Part shown: positions 45,670-57,500 of the stretch, one piece after another
Layout of the letters: every line of letters starts with the position of its first letter
Position numbering within the stretch: the stretch's first letter is position 1
Source: Triticum aestivum
Taxonomy: Eukaryota > Streptophyta > Magnoliopsida > Poales > Poaceae
Assembly (NCBI RefSeq): GCF_018294505.1
Contig: NC_057811.1
Location: forward strand, 21,494,579-21,558,578
Direction of reading: 5' to 3'
Length of the DNA: 64,000 nt
Translations under genes and position numbers: made by a program
The notes under the pieces: model-generated
What the model was told of the DNA's origin: nothing
The model's database searches: none
The model's input: only the letters and a program-made list of their open reading frames with translations

Positions 45670-45899
45670 TAAGAAGCGTCTTTAGCTTGCTAGTGTTCAT
45701 GGGTGTAGAGACGAATACAAATAGCGTCTCAGAAAAGACGACGATACAAGATGTTTTTGTTGTAGTGATTTCTGTTTCTCAAAAACTTCTCAAAAAACAT
45801 CCCTCAGAAGAAACTTCTCAAAAAACAAAATACTACTTCTCAAAAGAGTTTTGTTGGGGTAAAAAAAGAGATTTGTTTTTCACAATCCTGTTTTTCAAA

Positions 45900-47133
45900 A
45901 GAGCTTGTCAGGATTTTTTTTTGAGGGGTAAAAGAGCTTGTCAGGAGCCCTCCCCTGGCTGGTACATGGGCTTGCCCCTGTACCGGTACATGGGCCTGCC
46001 CATCGGGAGACCATCGAGCGCCGCAGAATACAAGTACCAGGGAGAAGGCAACGCTCTGCTCATCCAGTGGATCACGGCGAACCCGGCGGTGGCTCTCTTC
46101 CCCTTCCCCTTTCCCAATTCGTGTATCCCCAAGTTGTAACCTAAATTGCTACCTGAATTCCTGAGAAGAGTTACTAGATCGAGCAATATATCTCTGGGTT
46201 GCTAACATCTGGTATCAGAGGCCAGACACCACCCTTCCCCTCGCTCGATCTCGCGCGGACGTGAAGCTTGTGGCAAGGTCTACATCAACTTGAAGCCATG
46301 GATCCATCTATCAAGGATTATTTTGAGAAAATCTTCTCCCGCATGGAGGAAATCCGGGTCGAGCTTCGCAACAGCACGGACGCCATCAGATCCAACAGCG
46401 CCAAGCTTGACGGCATGAATGTCACTGCTCTACAGCAGGAGCGCGCCCCCTCTTCGGCGCTGCTCGGTGAGGAAGGACTCGATTCGGCTTCTTCATCCAC
46501 TACCCCTACCCCACTGGATACTCCCGTCGCGCCCCATAGCCGCCTCGCAAGCATGGCGCTGACCCCATCATCGACCACCGACGCGATCTTCTCTGGTGGT
46601 GACGATAAGTTCGTCGGCTCCGCCACCCCTGCGACGACCATCACCGCTCCTGCAGTCCTCACCAACACCTATTCACCCGCTGCAATGAAGCACAAGGTCG
46701 TTGAGGTCCTCTGTGACGGGACTCCTGACTGCATCGTCATCTCGCCCAGGACCTGTTCGACAGAATGCTCGAACTAGTCGGAGCCAAGTCGCTTCCGCCT
46801 CCAGTCACGACGGCATCACTACTCCCAAAAGCCACATGTTCGCTTGTCGCCGACCTCGTTCATCCTGCTACCAACACTGTAGCTGCGATGCAGCCATTCC
46901 TGGACCATGAGCTGGACGTCTTACCGCGCACAAGGCATCAGGGGCTGCTGCTACGGCCGATGCCGTGGCCATCGTTTTGGATGGAGTCTGTAGAGGGAAA
47001 CGAGAAGAATTTTTCTGGTGATCTAAAGCCCCCGAGGGAATCCTGGAGGTATCTGCAAATTGTACAGTGGAAACCATGTCAGTCTGAGCAGGAATGGAGT
47101 TTATCTATTTCAACTGAGCTACATGGTTATGAC
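45900..47133 (+). mobile_element. Fragment of an LTR retrotransposon (LTR end, primer site, start of gag)
   Basis: An LTR-like end (...GGTTGCTAACA, to 46207) is followed by TGGTATCAGAGGCCAG at 46210-46225, matching the initiator tRNA-Met primer site. A gag-like frame begins at 46298. The left LTR border was not defined. On the right the element is cut by the Angela LTR starting at 47134. Confidence 0.55.
46298..46777 (+). pseudogene. gag-like N-terminal fragment of an LTR retrotransposon
   Basis: The frame starts MDPSIKDYFEKIFSRMEEIR, a short amphipathic/coiled-coil start typical of plant retrotransposon gag-like leaders after the primer site. Ser/Thr/Pro-rich sequence follows. It ends at 46775-46777, and similarity continues in another frame (46765-47133, ending with PPRESWRYLQIVQW), so a frameshift is likely. 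No zinc knuckle is reached before the Angela insertion. Confidence 0.45.
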
Positions 47134-48854
47134 TGTTGGAAATATGCCCTAGAGGCAATAATAAATGGTTATTATTATATTTCTTTGTTCATGATAATTG
47201 TCTATTGTTCATGCTATAATTGTGTTATCCGGAAATCGTAATACATGTGTGAATATATAGACCACAACGTGTCCCTAGTAAGCCTCTAGTTGACTAGCTC
47301 GTTGATCAACAGATAGTCATGGTTTCCTGACTATGGACATTGGATGTCATTGATAACAGGATCACATCATTAGGAGAATGATGTGATGGACAAGACCCAA
47401 TCCTAAGCATAGCATAAAAGATCGTGTAGTTCGTTTGCTAGAGCTTTTCCAATGTCAAGTATCTTTTCCTTAGACCATGAGATCGTGTAACTCCCGGATG
47501 CCGTAAGAGTGCTTTGGGTGTACCCAACGTCACAACGTAACTGGGTGACTATAAAGGTACACTACGGGTATCTCTGAAAGTGTCTGTTGGGTTGACACGG
47601 ATCGAAACTGGGATTTGTCACTCCGTATGACGGAGAGGTATCTCTGGGCCCACTCGGTAATGCATCATCATAATGAGCTCAATGTGACTAAGGAGTTAGC
47701 CACGGGATCATGCATTACGGTACGAGTAAAGTGACTTGCCGGTAACGAGATTGAACAAGGTATTGGGATACCACGATCGAATCTCGGGCAAGTAACATAC
47801 CGATTGACAAACGGAATTGTATATGGGATTGATTCAATCCTCGACATCGAGGTTCATCCAATGAGATCATCGTGGAACATGTGGGAGCCAACATGGGTAT
47901 CTAGATCCCGCTGTTGGTTATTAACCGGAGAGGCGTCTCGGTCATGTCTGCATGTCTCCCGAACCCGTAGGGTCTACACACTTAAGGTTCGGTGACGCTA
48001 GGGTTGTAGAGATATTAGTATGCGGAAACCCGAAAGTTGTTCGAAGTCCCGGATGAGATCCTCGATGTCACGAGGAGTTCCGGAATGGTCCGGAGGTGAA
48101 GAATTATATATAGGAAGTCCAGTTTCGGCCACCGGGAAAGTTTCGGGGGTTATCGGTATTGTACCGGGACCACCGGAAGGGTCCCGGGGGTCCACCGGGT
48201 GGGGCCACCTATCCCGGAGGGCCCCATGGGCTGAAGTAGGAAGGGAAGCAGCCCTTAGTGGGCTGGGGCGCCCCCCCTTGGGCCTCCCCCTGCGCCTAGG
48301 GTTGGAAACCCTAGGGGTGGGGGGCGCCCCACTTGGCTTGGGGGGGAAGCCAACCCCCCTTCCCCCTTGGCCGCCGCCCCCCCCCCCATGTAGATGGGTT
48401 CCAGGGCCGCCCCCCCCTCCAGGGGGCCTATAAATAGTGGGGGGGAGGGAGGGCAGCAGCACAGCCCCTGGCGCCTCCCTCTCCCCCTGCAACACCTCTC
48501 CCTCTCGCAGAAGCTTGGCGAAGCCCTGCCGAGATCCCGCTACTTCCACCACCACGCCGTCGTGCTGCTGGATCTCCATCAACCTCTCCTTCCCCCCTTG
48601 CTGGATCAAGAAGGAGGAGACATCGCTGTTCCGTATGTGTGTTGAACGCGGAGGTGCCGTCCGTTCGGCACTCGGTCATCGGTGATTTGGATCACGGCGA
48701 GTACGACTCCGTCAACCCCGTTCATTGGAACGTTTCCGCTCGCGATCTACAAGGGTATGTAGATGCACTCTTTCCCCTCGTTGCTAGTATACTCCATAGA
48801 TGGATCTTGGTGATGCGTAGGAAATTTTTTAAAATTCTGCTACGATCCCCAACA
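47134..48854 (+). repeat. Angela-type 5' LTR, 1721 bp
   Basis: Begins TGTTGG and ends CCAACA. A TATA box (CCTATAAATAGTGG, about 48427-48440) lies in the U3/R region and would drive the element's transcript. Short open frames inside the LTR are not genes. The following GTGGCATCATGAGCC approximates the initiator tRNA-Met primer-binding site used by Copia elements. Confidence 0.95.
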
Positions 48855-50164
48855 GTGGCATCATGAGCCAGGCCTATGCGTAGTTACTATGCACGAGTAG
48901 AACACAAAGCAGTTGTGGGCGTAGATGTTGCCAATTCTTCTTGCTGCTACTAGTCTTATCTTGTTTCAGCGGCATTGTGGGATGAAGCGGCCCGGACCGA
49001 CCTTACACGTACGCTTACATGAGACAGGTTCCACCGACTGACATGCACTAGTTGCATAAGGTGGCTAGCGGGTGTCTGTCTCTCCCACTTTAGTCGGAAC
49101 GGATTCGATGAAAAGGGTCCTTATGAAGGGTAAATAGAAATTGGCATATCACGTTGTGGTTTTACGTAGGTAAGAAACGTTCTTGCTAGAAACCTATACA
49201 AGCCACGTAAAAACTTGCAACAACAATTAGAGGACGTCTAACTTGTTTTTGCAGCATGTGCTATGTGATGTGATATGGCCAGAAGATGTGATGAATGATA
49301 TATGTGATGTATGAGATTGATCATATTCTTGTAATAGGAATCACGACTTGCATGTCGATGAGTATGACAACCGGCAGGAGCCATAGGAGTTGTCTTTATT
49401 TTTGTATGACCTGCGTGTCATTGAATAACGCCATGTAAATTACTTTACTTTATTGCTAAACGCGTTAGCCATAGAAGTAGAAGTAATCGTTGGCGTGACA
49501 ACTTCATGAAGACACAATGATGGAGATCATGATGATGGAGATCATGGTGTCATGCCGGTGACGAAGATGATCATGGTGCCCCGAAGATGGAGATCAAAGG
49601 AGCAAAATGATATTGGCCATATCATGTCACTATTTGATTGCATGTGATGTTTATCATGTTTTGCATCTTATTTGCTTAGAACGACGGTAGTAAGTAAGAT
49701 GATCCCTTATAATAATTTCAAGAAAGTGTTCCCCCTAACTGTGCACCGTTGCGAAGGTTCGTTGTTTCGAAGCACCACGTGATGATCGGGTGTGATAGAT
49801 TCTAACGTTCGCATACAACGGGTGTTGACGAGCCTAGCATGTACAGACATGGCCTCGGAACACACGCAATACACTTAGGTTGACTTGACGAGCCTAGCAT
49901 GTACAGACATGGCCTCGGAACACGGAGGACCGAAAGGTCGAGCATGAGTCGTATAGAAGATACGATCAACATGGAGATGTTCACCGATCTTGACTAGTCC
50001 GTCTCACGTGATGATCGGACACGGCCTAGTTAACTCGGATCATGTTTCACTTAGATGACTAGAGGGATGTCTATCTGAGTGGGAGTTCATTGAGTAATTT
50101 GATTAGATGAACTTAATTATCATGAACTTAGTCTAAAATCTTTACAATATGTCTTGTAGATCAA
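48855..50164 (+). other. Angela untranslated leader
   Basis: About 1.3 kb between the primer-binding site and the gag ATG, long and without a gene, as usual in the BARE/Angela group. A tandem phrase TGACGAGCCTAGCATGTACA ... CCTCGGAACAC occurs at about 49826-49864 and 49886-49924. The same doublet is found inverted in the nested derivative (about 58637-58740). Confidence 0.75.
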
Positions 50165-51525
50165 ATGGCCCACGTTGTCCTCAACTTCAACGCGTTCCTA
50201 GAGAAAACCAAGCTGAAAGATGATGGCAGCAACTATACGGACTGGGTCCGGAACCTGAGGATCATCCTGATAGCAGCCAAGAAAGATTATGTCCTAGAAG
50301 CACCGCTAGGTGAAGCACCAATCCCAGAGAACCAAGACGTTATGAATGCTTGGCAATCACGTGCTGATGATTACTCCCTCGTTCAGTGCGGCATGCTTTA
50401 CATCTTAGAACCGGGTCTCCAAAAGCGTTTCGAAGAGCTGAAAATGGTTTTCCAAGCTCATGCCCGGGTCGAGAGATATGAAGTCTCTGACAAGTTCTTC
50501 AGCTGTAAAATGGAGGAAAATAGTTCTGTTAGTGACACATACTCAGAATGTCTGGGTTGCACAACCGCTTGTCTCAGCTGGGAGTTAATCTCCCGGATGA
50601 CGCGGTCATTGACAGAATCCTTCAGTCGCTTCCACCGAGCTACAAGAGCTTTGTGATGAACTTCAATATGCAGGGGATGGAAAAGACCATTCCTGAGGTA
50701 TATTCGATGCTGAAATCAGCGGAGGTGGAGATCAGAAAGGAACATCAAGTGTTGATGGTGAATAAAACCACTAAGTTCAAGAAAGGCAAGGGTAAGAAGA
50801 ACTTCAAGAAGGACGGCAAGGGAGTTGCCGCGCCCGGTAAGCCAGTTGCCGGGAAGAAGCCAAGGAATGGACCCAAGCCTGGGACTAAGTGCTTTTATTG
50901 CAAGGGAAGTGGTCACTGGAAGCGGAACTGCCCCAAATACTTAGCGGACAAGAAGGCCGGCAACACCAAAGGTATATGTGATATACATGTAATTGATGTG
51001 TACCTTACCAGTACTCGTAGTAGCTCCTGGGTATTTGATACCGGTGCGGTTGCTCATATTTGTAAATCAAAACAGGAACTGCGGAATAAGCGGAGACTGG
51101 TAAAGGACGAGGTGACGATGCGCGTCGGGAATGGTTCCAAGGTCGATGTGATCGCCGTCGGCACGCTACCTCTGCATTTATCTACGGGATTAATTTTAAA
51201 CCTCAATAATTGTTATTTAGTGCCAGCTTTGAGCATGAACATTGTATCTGGATCTCGTTTAATGCGAGATGGCTACTCATTTAAATCCGAGAATAATGGT
51301 TGTTCTATTTATATGAGAGATATGTTTTATGGTCATGCCCTGCTGGTCAATGGTTTATTCTTGATGAATCTCGAACGTGATGTTACACATATTCATAGTG
51401 TGAATACCAAAAGATGTAAAGTTGATAACGATAGTCCCACATACTTGTGGCACTGCCCGCCTTGGTCACATTGGTGTCAAGCGCATGAAGAAGCTCCATG
51501 CAGATGGACTTTTGGAGTCTCTTGA
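50165..51525 (+). pseudogene. Angela gag and aspartic protease, frameshifted
   Basis: gag begins at 50165 (MAHVVLNFNAFLEKTKLKDD) with the usual NYTDWVRNLRI segment. One base appears to be missing near 50542 (expected reading DTYLRMSGLHNRL). The frame then shifts to the one containing 50548-51525: ILQSLPPSYKSF, Lys-rich region, CCHC zinc knuckle (CFYCKGSGHWKRNC, about 50890-50931) and the protease active site WVFDTGAVAHIC (about 51029-51064). The frame is lost again near 51459, where CTGCCCGCC appears to carry an extra C relative to the expected HCRLGH. The product would be the capsid/nucleocapsid and maturation protease. Two indels make this copy non-functional unless they are sequence errors. 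Confidence 0.85.
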
Positions 51526-52849
51526 TTACGAATCATTTGACACGTGCGAACCATGCCTCATGGGTAAGATGACCAAGACTCCGTTCTCCGGAACAATGGA
51601 GCGAGCAACCAACTTATTGGAAATCATACATACCGATGTGTGCGGTCCAATGAGTGTTGAGGCTCGCGGAGGATATCGTTATGTTCTCACTCTCACTGAT
51701 GACTTAAGTAGATATGGGTATGTCTACCTAATGAAACACAAGTCTGAAACCTTTGAAAAGTTCAAGGAATTTCAGAGTGAGGTTGAGAATCAACGTGACA
51801 GGAAAATAAAATTCTTACGATCAGATCGTGGTGGAGAATATTTAAGTCACGAATTTGGTACACACTTAAGGAAATGTGGAATCGTTTCACAACTCACGCC
51901 GCCTGGAACACCTCAGCGAAATGGTGTGTCCGAACGTCGTAATCGCACTCTATTGGATATGGTGCGATCTATGATGTCTCTTACCGATCTACCGCTCTCA
52001 TTTTGGGGCTATGCTTTAGAGACTGCCGCATTCACTTTAAATAGGGCTCCGTCGAAATCCATTGAGACGACACCGTATGAATTATGGTTTGGGAAGAAAC
52101 CTAAGCTGTCGTTTCTAAAAGTTTGGGGATGCGATGCTTATGTCAAGAAACTTCAACCTGAAAAGCTCGAACCCAAGTCGGAAAAATGCGTCTTCATAGG
52201 ATACCCTAAGGAAACCATTGGGTATACCTTCTACCTCAGATCTGAAGGCAAGATCTTTGTTGCCAAGAACGGGTCCTTTCTGGAGAAAGAGTTTCTCTCG
52301 AAAGAATTGAGTGGGAGGAAAGTGGAACTTGATGAGGTGATAGTCACCCCTTCCGAACCGGAAAGTAGCGCAGTGCGAGAAGATGTTCCTGTGGTGCCTA
52401 CAACGACTGGGGAGGAAGTTAATGATGATCATCATGAAGCTTCGGATCAAGTTACTGCTGAACTTCGTAGGTCCACAAGGACACGTTCCGTACCGGAGTG
52501 GTACGGTAATCCTGTCCTGGAAATCATGTTGTTAGACAACGGTGAACCTTCGAACTATGAAGAAGCGATAGCGGGCCCGGATTCCGACAAATGGCTAGAA
52601 GCCATGAAATCCGAGATAGGATCCATGTATGAAAACGAAGTATGGACTTTGACTGACTTGCCCGATGATCGGCGAGCCATAGAAAATAAATGGATCTTTA
52701 AGAAGAAGACGGACGCGGATAGTAATGTGACCATCTATAAGGCTCGACTTGTCGCTAAGGGTTACCGACAAGTTCAAGGGGTTGACTACGATGAGACTTT
52801 CTCACCCGTAGCGAAGCTGAAGTCCGTCCGAATCATGTTAGCAATTGCC
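51440..52849 (+). pseudogene. Angela integrase and N-terminal reverse transcriptase, truncated
   Basis: After the frameshift, the GAG-pre-integrase zinc segment (LGHIGVKRMKKLH ... CEPCLMGK) leads into the integrase core with DDE residues: Asp in IHTDVCGP, Asp in RSDRGGEY and Glu in NGVSERRNRTL. The Copia-type C-terminal region (VWGCDAYVKK, KCVFIGYP) follows. The RT domain starts at WLEAMKSEI and proceeds through YKARLVAKGYRQVQGVDYDE to SVRIMLAIAV. It stops at 52849 against the reversed LTR of a nested element. About 100 RT codons with the YVDD catalytic box are absent before the frame resumes near 62002. Confidence 0.85.
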
Positions 52850-54571
52850 GTTGGGGAACGTAGCAGAAATTCAAAATTTTCTACGCATCACCAAGATCAA
52901 TCTATGGAGTTTACTAGCAACAAGAGGGAAGGAGTGCATCTACATACCCTTGTAGATCGCGAGCGGAAGCGTTCAAGAGAACGGGGTTGATGGAGTCGTA
53001 CTCGTCGTGATCCAAATCACCGATGATCCTAGCGCCGAACGGACAGCACCTCTGCGTTCAACACACGTATGGAGCAGCGACGTCTCCTCCTTCTTGATCC
53101 AGCAAGGGGGGAGGAGAGGTTGATGGAGATCCAGCAGCACGACAGCGTGGTGGTGGAAGTAGCGGGGATCCCGGTAGGGCTTTGCCAAGCACTAACGGGA
53201 GGGAGAGGTGTCACGGGAGGGAGAGGGAGGCGCCAGGGGCTTAGATCTGCTGCCCTCCCTTCCCCCCACTATATATAGGGCCAAGGGAGAGGGGGGCGCA
53301 GCCTTGGCCCTTCCTCCAAGGAAGGGTGCGGCCAGGGAGGAGTCCATCCTCCCCAAGGCACCTCGGAGGTGCCTTCCCCCTTTAGGACTCTCCGTTTATC
53401 TTATCTCTTGGCGCATGGGCCTCTTGGGGCTGGTTCCCTTGGCCCATATAGGCCAAGGCACACCCCCCACAGCCCATGTGCCCCCCCGGGGCTGGTGGAC
53501 CCCTTGGTGGACCCCCGGACCCCTTTCAGCACTCCCGGTACAATACCGATAAAGTGTGAAACTTTTCCGGCGACAAAAATAAGACTTCCCATATATATGT
53601 CTTTACCTCCGGACCATTCCGGAACTCCTCGTGACGTCCGGGATCTCATCCGGGACTCCGACCAACTTTCCGGTTACCGCATACTAATATCTCTATAACC
53701 CTAGCGTCACCGAACCTTAAGTGTGTAGACCCTACGGGTTCGGGAGACAGGTAGACATGACCGAGACGACTCTCCGGTCAATAACCAACAGCGGGATCTG
53801 GATACCCATGTTGGCTCCCACATGCTCCTCGATGATCTCATCGGATGAACCACGATGTCGAGGATTCAATCAATCCCGTATACAATTCCCTTTGTCTATC
53901 GGTATGTTACTTGCCCGAGATTCGATCGTCGGTATCCCGATACCTTGTTCAATCTCGTTACCGGCAAGTCTCTTTACTCGTTCCGTAACCACATCATCCC
54001 GTGATCAACTCCTTGGTCACATTGTGCACATTATGATGATGTCCTACCGAGTGGGCCCAGAGATACCTCTCCGTTTACACGGAGTGACAAATCCCAGTCT
54101 CGATTCGTGCCAACCCAACAGACACTTTCGGAGATACCTGTAGTGCACCTTTATAGCCACCCAGTTACGTTGTGACGTTTGGTACACCCAAAGCATTCCT
54201 ACGGTATCCGGGAGTTGCACAATCTCATGGTCTAAGGAAATGATACTTGACATTAGAAAAGCTCTGAGCAAACGAACTACACGATCTTGTGCTAGGCTTA
54301 GGATTGGGTCTTGTCCATCACATCATTCTCCTAATGATGTGATCCCGTTATCAACGACATCCAATGTCCATGGTCAGGAAACCGTAACCATCTATTGATC
54401 AACGAGCTAGTCAACTAGAGGCTTACTAGGGACATGGTGTTGTCTATGTATCCACACATGTATCTGAGTTTCCTATCAATACAATTCTAGCATGGATAAT
54501 AAACGATTATCGTGAACAAGGAAATATAATAATAACCAATTTATTATTGCCTCTAGGGCATATTTCCAACA
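52850..54571 (-). repeat. 3' LTR of the minus-strand Angela derivative
   Basis: Reverse complement of an Angela LTR: it starts GTTGGGGAACGTAGC and ends CATATTTCCAACA. A TATA sequence (reverse of ACTATATATAGGG) lies near 53268. The adjacent GTCTCCCACTTGC (54572-54584) is the reversed polypurine tract. It contains a 12-bp duplication (CTTGGTGGACCC, near 53502) absent from the other LTR. Confidence 0.9.
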
Positions 54572-57500
54572 GTCTCCCACTTGCACTAGAGTCAATAATC
54601 TAGTCCACATCACCATGTGATTAACACTCATAGGTCACATCACCATGTGACCAACACCCAAGAGTTTACTAGAGTCAACAATCTAGTTCACATCACCATG
54701 TGATTAACACTCAATGAGTTCTGGTTTGATCATGTTAAGCTTGTGAGAGAGGTTATTAGTCAACGGGTCTTAACCTTTCAGATCCGTGTGTGCTTTACGA
54801 ATATCTATGTCATCTTGTGGATGCTACCACGCGCTATTTGGAGCCATTTCAAATAACTTCTCTACTATACGAATCCGGTTTACTACTCAGAGCCATCCGG
54901 ATTAGTGACAAAGTTCGCATCGACGTAACCCTTTACGACGAACTCCTTTTCACCTCCATAATCGAGAAAATTCCTTAGTCAACTATTTACTAAGGATAAG
55001 TTCGACCGCTGTCATGTGATCCATTCCCGGATCACTATTGTACCCCTTGACCAACTCATGGCAAGGCACACTTCATGTGCAGTACACAGCATAGCATATT
55101 GTAGAGCCTACGTCTAAAGCATAGGGGACGACCTTCGTCCTTTCTCTCTTCTGCCGTGGTCAAGCTTTGAGTCTTACTCAATTTCACACCTTATAACTCA
55201 GGTAAGAACTCCTTCTTTGACTGATCTATTTTGAACTCTTTCAAAATCATGTCAAGGTGTGTGTTCTTTGAAAGTATCATCGGGCGTCTTGATCTATCTC
55301 TATAGATATTGATGCCCAATATGTAAGCAGCTTTTATCCAGGTCTTCCTTTGAAAAACTCCTTTCAAACAACCCTTTATGCTTTCCAGAAATTTTACATC
55401 ATTACGGATCAACAATATTTCATTCACATATACTTATCAGAAATGTTGCAGCGCTCCCACTCACTTTATTGTAAATACAAGTTTCTAACAAACTTTGTAT
55501 AAACCCAAAAACTTTGATCATCTCATCAAAGCGTACATTCCAACTCCGAGATTCTTACTCCAGTCCTTAGAAGGATCGCTGGAGCTAGCATACCTTTAGC
55601 ATCCTTAGGATCGACAAAACCTTTCTGATTGTATCACATACAACCTTTCCTTACGAAAACTGGTAAGGAAACTTGTTTTGACATCCATCTGCCAGATTTC
55701 ATAAATGCAGCTAATGCTAACATGATTCCGACGGACTTAAGCATCGCTACGGATGAGAAAATCTCATCGTAGTCAACTCCTTGATTTTGTGGAAATACTC
55801 TTTGCCACAAGTCGAGCTTCATAGACGGTAACATTACCGTCCATGTCCGTCTTCTTCTTAAAGATCCATTTATCTCAATGGCTTGCCGATCATCGGGCAA
55901 GTTCACCAAAGTCCATGCTTTGTTCTGATACATGGATCCTATCTCGGATTTCATGGCTTCTAACCATTTGTCGGAATATGGGCCCACCATCGCTTCTCCA
56001 TAGCTCGTAGGTTCATTGTTGTCTAACAACGTGACTTCCAAGACAGGATCACGTACCACTCTGAAGTAGCACGCATCCTCGTCGTCCTACGAGGTTTGGT
56101 AGTGACTTGATCCGAAGTTTCATGATCACTATCATAAGCTTCCACTTCAATTGGTGTAGGTGCCACAGGAACAACTTCCTGTGCCCTGCTACACACTAGT
56201 TGAAGTGACGGTTCAATAACCTTATCAAGTCTCCACCATCCTCCCACTCAATTCTTTCGAGAGAAACTTTTCCTCGAGAAAGGACTCGTTTCTAGAAGCA
56301 ATTACTTTTGCTTCCAGATCTGAAATAGGAGGTATACCCAACTGTTTTGGGTATTCTATGAAGATGCATTTATCCGCTTTGGGTTCGAGCTTATCAGCCT
56401 GAAACTTTTTCACATAAGCATCGCAGCCCCAAACTTTTAAGAAACGACAACTTAGGTTTCTCTAAACGGTGTCGTCTCAACGGAATTGCGTGGTGCCCCT
56501 TTTAAAGTGAATGCGGTTGTCTCTAATGCCTAACCCATAAACGATAGTGGTAATTCGATAAGAGACATCATGGTATGCACCATATCCAATAGGGTGCAGT
56601 TATGATGTTCGGACACACCATCACACTATGGTGTTCCAGGCGGTATTAATTGTGAAACACTTTCCACAATGTCTTAATTGTGTGCCAAACTCGTAACTCA
56701 GATACTCATCTCTATGATCATATCACAGACATTTTATCCTCTTGTCACGACGATCTTCAACTTCACTCTGAAATTACTTGAACCTTTCAATAATTCAGAC
56801 TTGTGTTTCATCAAGTAAATACACTCAGCATCTACTCAAATCATCTGTGAAGTAAGAACATAACGATATCCACTGCATGCCTCAGCACTCATTGGACTGC
56901 ACACATCAAAATGTATTACTTCCAACAAGTTGCTCTCTTGTTCCATCTTACTGAAAACGAGGCCTTTCAGTCATCTTGCCCATGTGGTATGATTTGCATG
57001 TCTCAAGTGATTCAAAATCAAGTGAGTCCAAACGATCCATCTGCATGGAGTTTCTTCATGCATATATACCAATAGACATGGTTCGCATGTCTCAATCTTT
57101 TCAAAAACGAGTGAGTCCAAAGATCCATCTACATGGAGCTTCTTCATGCGTTCTATACCAATATGACTCAAATGGCAGTGCCACAAGTATGTGGAACTAT
57201 CATTACTATTTTATATCTTTTGGCACGAACATGTGTATCACTACGATCGAGATTCATTTTAGGTGCAAGACCATTGAAGGTATTATTCAAATAAACAGAG
57301 TAACCATTATTCTCCTTAAATGAATAACCGTATTGCGATAAACATAATCCAATCATGCTCAACGCAAACACCAAATCTCGATGGTAGAGGGAGCATGCGA
57401 TGCTTGATCACATCAACCTTGGAAACACTTCCAACACATATCGTCATCTCACCTTTAGCTAGTCTCGTTTATTCCGCAGCTTTTATTTCGAGTTACTAAC

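Larger units (their letters stand above)
25189..45767 (-). mobile_element. Outer CACTA transposon, 20.6 kb including a nested CACTA
   Basis: The left end CACTACAAGAAAACAT (25189) pairs with the right end, which reverse-complements to CACTACAACAAAAACAT (45767). The 3-bp target ATT is present on both sides (25186-25188 and 45768-45770). Subterminal regions contain repeated AGAGACG/CGTCTCT motifs (25209-25560 and 45370-45745), as expected for TNPA binding. Removing the nested element at 29658-40188 leaves about 10 kb. The element's gene lies on the minus strand (25962-29619). Confidence 0.9.

Noticed and set aside
48020..48645. Open frames inside the Angela LTR
   Set aside because: They lie in a known LTR with a TATA box and are G/C-run driven; equivalents in the other LTR copies differ in frame.
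53208..53698. Plus-strand frames in the reversed LTR, repeated at 60009-60548
   Set aside because: Their repetition simply follows the duplicated LTR; no protein family is recognised.
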